From the NCBI GenBank assembly GCA_033807775.1, contig CM066314.1:98434929-98498928 (forward strand): a stretch of 64,000 bases of DNA. The letters run 5' to 3'. This DNA is from Saussurea involucrata. Its lineage: Eukaryota; Streptophyta; Magnoliopsida; Asterales; Asteraceae. Each line of letters opens with the position of its first letter. Position 1 is the first letter of the stretch. A program made the position numbers and the translations under genes. The notes beneath the pieces were generated by a model that was not told the DNA's origin, made no database searches, and saw nothing but the letters and a program-made list of their open reading frames with translations. Shown piece after piece: positions 56,961-64,000 of this stretch.

Positions 56961-57563
56961 CTATACTTGGAAATTTTTCAAAAATTAAACCTTTTCACTT
57001 TTTGAAAAAAAATGCCTTTTCCAAGTTAAAAGATGTCCAACTTTTAACTTGTTATTTCCACTTTGTTTTTCAAAACAATTTTGCCCCCCTACAATGATGC
57101 ATAAGATTTTGAAAAATGATTTTCCATCAAGTAGGGTTTGCACAAAAAGCATTAAGTTTAGAAGAACTTACCTTCTCTTCAAAGATTTACACACAACTTG
57201 ATCAAACACATGTATCAATATGTGTATATGCTCCCCCTTGACAAATCATCAATTCTTTTTCTTGTCTCCCCTAAACACATGCAAACACACATCAAACTGC
57301 ACAAAGCATATGAAACGATTGAAATAAAGTTTATACGGTAAAGAAAGAATAAAGTTGAAATAAACTTTGTAAAATACTGAAACACATAAAATTTTGAAAG
57401 CATCATAATAAAGATTCAATAAGATGAAAATTATTATTCTTCAATCAAGTTGTAAAACTTGAATGACTAATAAGAATTTTCAAACTATTGAATGAAAGTT
57501 ATGAACAATCAAACTTTCATGTTCAACATGGCTAGCTTTGAAATCAGAAACTTGAATCATTTC
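56961..57563 (-). other. Remaining pol-accessory spacer of F
   Basis: AT-rich, untranslated. It contains CTCCCCCTTG (57231-57240), a purine tract on the minus strand that could be an internal plus-strand initiation site. Otherwise nothing recognised. Confidence 0.5.
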
Positions 57564-59007
57564 TCATCCAAAGCCTTTGTAAAAAAGATCGGCATGTTGA
57601 AATTCAGTAGATACAAAATAAAGTTCAACTGTACCTTTTTCAACATGGTCCTTAATAAAATGATACCGTATGTCGATGTGCTTTGTCTTTGTGTGTTGGA
57701 CCGGATTCACAGAAATAGCAATTGCGGACTTGCTATCACAATAAATGGGGATTTTCTCGTACTTACATCCGAAGTCCATTAGTTGAGTCTTCATCCAAAT
57801 AACTTGCGAACAACAACTTGCGGCAGCAACATACTCAGCTTCCGTCGTAGAAGTCGAAACACAGTTTTGTTTCTTTGAAGCCCAGCTCACTAATTTATCA
57901 CCCAAAATTGTACATGTCCTGTTGTACTCTTCTGATCCAATAAACTTCCACCATGATCCGCGTCTGAGTAAGCCATTAGCTCGTATCCCGTGCCTTTCGG
58001 ATACCATAGTCCAAGGTAGGTAGTGCCTTTTAAGTAACGAAAGATGCGCTTAACAACTCCGAGATGTGACTCTTTCGGATTTACGTGAAATCTGGCACAC
58101 AAACACGTAGCAAACATAATATCCGGACGACTAGAAGTTAAGTACATGAGAGATCCTATCATACCTCGATAAGTCCTTATATCTGTTTTCTTACCATATT
58201 CGTCTGGACCAATCTTGGAACCGGGTGCCAAAGGTGTTCCGATAGACGTACAATTCTCCATTTTTAATTTCTTCAAAATGTCAAATATGTATTTAGACTG
58301 ATTTATGAAGATTCCCGTTGAGAATTGCTTCACTTGCAATCCGAGAAAGAAATTGATCTCTCCCATCATGCTCATCTAGAACCTAGTCACCATGATGTCA
58401 GAAAACCATGTACATAAACCGGGGTTAGTCGACCAAATATAATGTCATCTACGTAAATTTGTACAACAATGATTTCACCTGCTTCCTGCTTAATGAATAA
58501 CGTCGTATCTATTTTACCTTTTTCGAAGCCTTTCTCAAGTAGAAAAGTTGAAAGAACCTCATACCATGCGCGAGGGGCTTGTTTCAGACCATACAAGGCT
58601 TTATCCAGAATGTATACACGGTTTGGATGTTCCTTGTCGACGACACCTTCAGGTTAAGATATATATACCTCCTCTTTAAGAACGCCATTCAGAAAGGTTG
58701 TTTTCAAATCCATCTGATAGACGGTAAAGTTTTTGTAAGCCGCGAACACTAGAAATATTCTGATTGCTTCAATTCTCGCGACTGGAGCATATGTTTCATC
58801 ATAGTCTATGCCCTCTTGCTGACGATATCCTTTCGCTACTAGTATGGCTTTGTTACGAACGATTATTCCATCTTCATCCTTTTTATTTTTGAATACCCAC
58901 TTGGTTCCAATGACGCTTTTATCCGCTGGACGTGGAACAAGCCTCCAGACTTTCAACGCCTCAAATTGGTTTAGCTCATCTTACATAGCGATCACCCAAT
59001 ATGGATC
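57564..59007 (-). pseudogene. Copia F RT and RNase H
   Basis: From 58956: WRLVPRPADKSVIGTKWVFK, ILVAKGYRQQEGIDYDETYA and MDLKTTFLNGVLKEEVYIS followed by a TAA. Then KALYGLKQAPRAWYEVLSTF and IYVDDIIFG (about 58455-58430), a frameshift, SMMGEINFFLGLQVKQ, a further frame change, and RNase H with LVSWASKKQNCVSTSTTEAE and HIDIRYHFIKDHVEKGTVEL. RNase H is more complete than in B. Q-to-stop changes near 58660 and 58985. Interrupted on the right by J. Confidence 0.85.
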
Positions 59008-59203
59008 ATTTATGTGACAACCGTCAAATTTACGTTTCAGGTAAGAACTGTACTGAATGTTTCAGTTTTCACATTGTAGTCATCACAGTCGAATTTAGCA
59101 GTGAAAACAGTATTGTTAGGAAAATTTGAGAATTTTGCCTAGCATTTGCATAAATGAGTGAATTATCCATAAATCTCATAAAATGCCAATTCAAATACCC
59201 TAA

Positions 59204-59208
<5 letters not shown>

Positions 59209-59255
<47 letters not shown>
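59209..59255. repeat. (TA)n microsatellite
   Basis: About 23 TA units inside J, next to a CT-rich stretch. Confidence 0.9.
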
Positions 59256-59259
<4 letters not shown>

Positions 59260-60887
59260 TTTGCAAAAATAAATACTTGCAAATAAAACAAGTATTATTG
59301 TTAAAATAAACTAATTAAAATAATTATCAAATTCAAAAAAAAAATACATTTTTGGGAGGTCCAATCATATTACACCCAACTTTGCACCTCATCCCTCTCT
59401 TCTCTCTCCCAAAACCGTCCACCATCACCCCCCCCCCAATATCTCCCCCTCTCTCTCATTTTATCACATCACAATTCATTTCCTCATCTCACACTTTCTC
59501 TCTAACTTCTCTCTAGAGTTCTTTCTTCTTTTCTCTCTAATTTCTCTCTACTCTCTCTTTCAAATAACATACAAACTCCAGCCCCTAAACTTCAAGAGAT
59601 TCAAGCATTCAAGTGTCCACAAGGTAAAATCATATGTAGTGCAAAGCCGACAAATCCTTTGTTTAATCTCCTTTCATTTTCTTGAAGTCTTCTTCTTCTT
59701 GTACTCTAGTTTTGCATTGTTTTGCTAGTTATATCTTTGAAATCTTAATGTTTGAAGATTCATCACCAAAACACTTTGCATGTTGTAAAAGGGTGATGAA
59801 TCCATGATCAAACCTATGTTAAGATCAAAGAAGGAACATTTGCAAGTTTCTACTAGCATGCATGTGTTCTTCTTTAAAATCTACCTCTTAAACTATAAGA
59901 AGTTTTATGAAAAACTTTATATTACCCTAAAAACATGATTTAATCTCCATGAATGTGCTAAAAACTTGTTATTTTATATGGCAAAAACAAGTTCATGGCT
60001 TGACCACTCATGAAATCTTCAAAAAGAAAGCAAGAAGACCCTTTTTAGGATTTTTGAAAGATATCTTTATTTAATATACATGCATGTAGTTCTAGAGGTT
60101 TAAAATAAATATTCAACTGAAAATATTTGTTTGGGGAAGTGTCAAATCGTATTCCATGCAAAAGGAACAAAATCATGGCAAAACATAAAGTTAGATGCAT
60201 TTTCTTAAAAGCTATCCTTTGACAGCATTCTGTCAAATTTCTACCTCTCTTTTTAAAAGGCCATAACTCTCTCAATATTTAACCAAATGAGGTGAAATTT
60301 CTTCTGAAATTTATGCTTATTTGTTAAGATTCGAACCCAAGTGGTTTCACTCAAAAACCCAAAGATTTAGACCTTCAAACAGACGTCACAAAAACAGTGT
60401 GCAAACAGCTATGTTTTCTGTAGTAGCTGCACTATAAAAATTATTTGATGGACTAAAACATCTTCAAAAATAATGGTTTATATACCAGAAGTTTCCTAAC
60501 ACATAGTGTCAGCTTGAGTAAAAATCTCCTGACCAAAAGAACCTTGGAAGATAGCTAAAAATGGACTGAAAGTGACACAAAAATCTGGACAGAAAAAGAA
60601 AAACTCCAAATGTGGCTAAAAATCAAATTTTTAACTTATTTTATTATAAATCTATGACTTTCAATGAGTAATAAAGACATGCAAGATATTTTAGACCATC
60701 ACAAAAATATGAACCTTAAACAAAGTTCAATATAAGGTATTTTATGACATTTTGGATAAGTAGGATTCACCAAACCCTTAGAATCAAGCTTGAATCTTAC
60801 TAGTGACTCTTACGATTCGTAGGATTGGAGTTGGATTATATTACAAGTTGCACTTGTGAGCATCTCGGAAACATTATCGTTATCACC

Positions 60888-61030
60888 GTGAGTTTTCACA
60901 GCCCCTTTTTACTATTTTGTACGTTTTGGGGTGAAAAGCATGTTACTATTATTTCAACGCAGTGAGTTTTCACAGCCCCTTTTTACTAGTTTTATACATT
61001 TTGGGGTGAAAAGCATGTTACGATTTCATT
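60888..61030. repeat. 74-bp tandem duplication in J
   Basis: GTGAGTTTTCACAGCCCCTT and TTGGGGTGAAAAGCATGTTA occur in both copies, 74 bp apart. GTGAGTTTTCAC is itself palindromic. Confidence 0.8.
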
Positions 61031-61349
61031 ACGCATCGGCTGTACTGTTTACACAAAATGCTATATATTGCTACGAATTTTTATGCGCTATGGTATGTAT
61101 GCTTATGTTAGTTGATTATGAGTTTCACATTCATTTTAAGCCCCGGTTCACTTTACATTACCCATTAACTCATTGTTCGAGCCTTTGGTATATTATGGAT
61201 AACGTTATTTGGTTGACTCCCCACTCACCTCGCAAGTGCATAATTACCGTCTTCTTTATCATGTTTGCGATGGAACATGTGTCATTGGGGCGTGCAGTCA
61301 GGAGGCTTGGGTAGTGGCTCATTACTTTAACATTTAGCATACGGAATTC

Positions 61350-61442
61350 TTTATCCACTGTGCGGATTTACAAAGATGCATTAAAACTACAACCGAATAC
61401 TCAATCCACTGTGCAGAATTTCAAACATGCATTAAAACTGTT
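61350..61442. repeat. 51-bp tandem duplication in J
   Basis: ATCCACTGTGC and ATGCATTAAAACT are shared by two copies, 51 bp apart. Confidence 0.75.
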
Positions 61443-61738
61443 ATGCATACTGAAAACCTATGAACTCACCAACTATTCAATAGTTGACCTTCTCATTACA
61501 TGCTTTTCAGGAAATATCAAGTAAGGTTGGAACTTTAGAAGGCAACACTAGTAGCTACATCCAGCACAATCTTCTTTATCATGTCAATTTATGTTTTGGA
61601 CAATTTTTATTTTGGAACAAGATGTAATTTTTGTAAACACTTTAAGCTATGATGATTGTGTGTTGTCTTCTACCTTACGCAATGAAACCTTGAGCTGTGA
61701 CATCTCGTATTTCCGCTTTAGCGGGGTGTTACAATTTA

Positions 61739-63700
61739 GAGCCCCAGAAACCGATAATGGTTCAACATTGCTCAAAAAGATCGCAAATAAACACTCATTA
61801 GCCGTAGCCATTAGAGCTGACGACCGCGTCTGAACTGGTGAATCAGGGTCACCTATTATTGGATGAATAGGATGAGCCTTCGTCCACTTCGTTGAGTGTG
61901 GGTGTGGAACATACGATGTTTGAACATTGTCAAGAGAAGCAGTTGTCTCTTCATCATCTAATGGTACTTCTACTTCAGCACTTAGAATTTCCGGAGGAAT
62001 ATTGGTAGTCGAATTTTGTACTCTAGAAGATTCAGGTGGTTGCTGAGGAGTGGTTGTAACATTGACTGAAGAGCTAGCATTATGTGTTGAATCTCCCACA
62101 TTTGTAGGAACATATCGTTGTGTATCATTGACATTTGGTACAACAGTTTCTTGAACAGGAGAGGAAACATCAATCGTTGTTGATTGATTTGCATCTGTAT
62201 CAGTAGTAGGAACGACAGTGGAAATTGTTGTAGATGCGGGTTTCTTCTTGTTAAGAACATCAGAAGATTTGTAAGTACCAAAATATTCGTCATAAAAATC
62301 TTCAAATAAATAATCAAGATCAGTTAAATGAGATTTAGAAGATGAGGGTTGATCCTGATTCGGTTTTGGAACAGTTTCTGAACTGTATTGTTCAGAAGCT
62401 AAAATTCCAGTTATCACGGGTTCTGAACTGTTGTGATTAGAAGCCATTTTGTTATGCTCATCAAACTTGACATTCACGCTTTCAATTATTGTTCTGGACT
62501 GCTTCAGGTAGATACGATATGAAGCTGCGGAGAAAGAATATCCGACGAAGATTCCATCAATCGCTTTCGGACTGAACTTGTTACGATTCTCCTTGTCGTT
62601 CAATACAAAGCATTTGCAACCAAAGACTCAAAGATGCTTTAAGGTTGGCTTCTGGTTGTTCATAACTTCGTAGGGAGTTTTTCCTAACCGGCGATGTATG
62701 ATTGAACGATTATGAGTATAACATGCAGTTGCAACAGCCTCAGCCCAAAGAAATAATGGTAGATTAGAATAAGCCCGCATCGTTCTTGTAGATTCGACTA
62801 ACGTTTGGTTACGTCTTTCCATAACACCATTCTGTTCAGGATTTCTGGCGGCAGAAAATTGTTGAAGAATCCCGTTTGATTCATAAAAATCTCCCAAGAC
62901 TCTGTTTTTGAATTCTGTGCCAATATCCGAACGAATGATTTTAACTGATATTTGCGTGTTGTTTTGAGTTGACTTGATGACGTTGATCAAATTTTCTGGA
63001 GTTTCATCCTTTGAACGAAGAAACTTAACCCACGTATAGCGTGAATAGTCATCAACAATCACCAATACGTATTTTCTACCGCTAATACTTTATGTCCTCA
63101 TTGGTCCGCACAAATCTACATGAATTAGTTCAAGTACGCTCTTTGTTGTCGGTTCAGGCTTTGGCTTATGAGGAACCCTTTTCATCTTTCCTTTCTCACA
63201 GGAATCACACATAATTTCAGCATCGAATTTCATAACCAGCTTTGTCTACTGAATATAACAAAAAATTCAGATGTGATAAGCGTCGGTGCCATAACCAGCT
63301 TTGTCTACTGAAGCCTTTGACAGGAGACACACTTTATTTCTTGCTTAACTGAAGACAGGTTGATTGTGTAAAGATTTGACTTTCGTGTGCCAACCAAGAG
63401 TTCTTTCCCTTCATCAGTTCTGACACGGCATCTTGTTGCTTTGAAACTCACTTCCAAATCTTTATCACAAAACTGTCCAATGCTAAAAAGATTGTGTCCT
63501 AGTCCTTCAACGTAGCTCACCTTCTTAATGGTAAGGTTATCTTGGATGATATCTCCAAATCCCTTAATCGGAGCGAACTGATTATTCTCGAATTTTACAC
63601 GGCCAAGATCTTTTTCAACAAAGTTTGACAACATATCTCGTTGGCCGGTCATATGCTTCGTACATCCAGAATCTAAGTACCATAACTTACTTTTCTGCAA
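61739..63700 (-). pseudogene. Copia F protease, integrase and linker
   Basis: From 63700: protease YLDSGCTKHMTGQRDMLSNF, then pre-integrase sequence with GLGHNLFSIGQFCD. A 24-bp stretch (CCATAACCAGCTTTG plus TCTACTGAA) is present twice (about 63233-63256 and 63291-63314), and frame is lost there. The integrase core follows at 63065-62628 (VIVDDYSRYTWVKF, RSDIGTEFKN with I for the usual N, EQNGVMERRN), then its C-terminal part and a Ser/Thr/Pro linker (62603-61739) ending SVSGALN. A stop separates 62628 from 62603. Continues at 59007 beyond J. Confidence 0.85.
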
Positions 63701-64000
63701 TCAACCAGTTTAGTCAGTTTTAGGTACCCATTTAAAGATGGGTCATTTTTGGTTAGTTGCTTGATTTCCTAAGTTCAAATTGTTCTTGTTGATCCTTGAG
63801 ATTTTTAAATTCAACAAATTTCTTTTCTTTCTTAAGATCATTATCAAGAATAATTTGATTTAGGGCTTCGTTTTGTTTCTTTTCTTTTTCAAGATTGACT
63901 CTTAAACTTTGAACTCCTGGTATCATGACTTCTAATTCACGTAATAAACTAGCATTTTCATTTTCTGAAATAGCTAATTTATTTCGTGTAACAATTAATT
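63701..64000 (-). pseudogene. Copia F gag C-terminal end (partial)
   Basis: Minus-strand sequence rich in Lys, Glu, Asn and Gln, a coiled coil, ending NQKWPIFKWVPKTD just before a stop and the protease. The WVPK motif matches B, C and E gag ends. The gene runs off the window. At least one frame change is visible near 63760. Confidence 0.65.

Larger units (their letters stand above)
59013..61733 (+). mobile_element. Element J: 2.7-kb insertion with LTR-like ends in F pol
   Basis: It starts TGTGACAACCGTC, ends GGGTGTTACA, and is flanked by ATTTA on both sides (59008-59012, 61734-61738); pol reads across when it is removed. There is no coding sequence, primer site or internal LTR pair, so a solo LTR of a gypsy element fits best. 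The ends TGTGACA...TGTTACA fit plant gypsy LTRs. Direction is uncertain; TA-rich then CT-rich sequence at 59209-59580 suggests + transcription. It holds two small tandem duplications. Confidence 0.7.
51855..64000 (-). mobile_element. Element F: copia (Sirevirus type), 5' end beyond window
   Basis: On the minus strand: gag end (64000-63701), protease, integrase and RT/RNase H (63700-57564, split by J), spacer with promoter-like and word-repeat sequence (57563-56000), accessory gene (55999-52236), purine tract (rc of TTTTCCCCCTTTG at 52084), 3' LTR (229 bp). It belongs to a different family from B and C: shorter LTR, diverged pol. All genes have stops or shifts. The order matches B exactly, which supports the accessory gene as a regular part of these elements. 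Confidence 0.85.

Noticed and set aside
59013..61733. Cut-and-paste DNA transposon
   Set aside because: Ends are TG...CA with a 5-bp duplication and no long terminal inverted repeats. An LTR-type insertion fits better.

Overview
This window looks like intergenic heterochromatin from a large, retrotransposon-rich eudicot genome. An Asteraceae plant (lettuce, sunflower or Tanacetum type) is my best guess, from the style of the copia gag/pol sequences and the accessory ORFs; this is inference. I found no host gene, rRNA gene or tRNA gene. Almost every base belongs to nested LTR retrotransposons. Most are Ty1/copia of the Sirevirus (Maximus/SIRE) type: initiator-Met tRNA primer sites (TGGTATCAGAGC), GGGGGAGAT polypurine tracts, a large gag with two CCHC knuckles and a coiled coil, and extra coding sequence after pol. 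One Ty3/gypsy element is complete in outline.

Layout, left to right. H (1-737, +) is a 3' end with one LTR. A (738-10709, -) is a copia 5' half, split by E (1003-9065, +, target duplication GGTTT). E is a gag-only element that itself contains N (1501-4521, +), an LTR element with no coding sequence. G (10710-15429, +) is the 3' part of a copia element: a short-word repeat array, a broken accessory gene, a polypurine tract and an LTR. 15430-16065 is A-rich degenerate repeat. B (16066-49196, -) is a long copia element with 3' LTR, accessory gene, pol and gag. It is interrupted by gypsy element I (25842-33954, -, duplication ATTTC) and by copia C (35912-47525, -, duplication AAAAC). At 49196 B joins D (49197-50194, -), a 5' LTR plus leader. 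50195-51854 is a decayed gypsy-like LTR and 3' interior. F (51855 to the window end, -) is another copia element with accessory gene, pol and part of gag, interrupted by J (59013-61733, duplication ATTTA).

The most interesting content is a long accessory gene downstream of pol in four elements (G, B, C, F). All four share a C-terminal domain and an acidic DHxEGE motif. G, B and F also share an N-terminal domain with a conserved W and an NRC motif, which C has lost. The protein has basic, nuclear-localisation-like clusters and no visible membrane segment, so 'envelope-like' may be the wrong name. In F and B it is preceded by what looks like its own promoter. Several elements also carry a private short word repeated many times: CCTCTGT/ACAGAGG in B and C, CCGGTAA in G, ATCGCA/TGCGAT in F, GCTGTCAA in N, TTTTCGCAA in E and CTCGGTCCCACCGAG in I. 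I suggest, as hypothesis only, that some of these words are binding sites for element-encoded or host proteins.

No element here looks able to move by itself. Every pol region carries stops, frameshifts or deletions. The only long intact coding sequence with a clear role is the E gag (5177-6580). The LTR pairs of I, N and E are nearly identical, so those copies moved recently, presumably with enzymes supplied from elsewhere.
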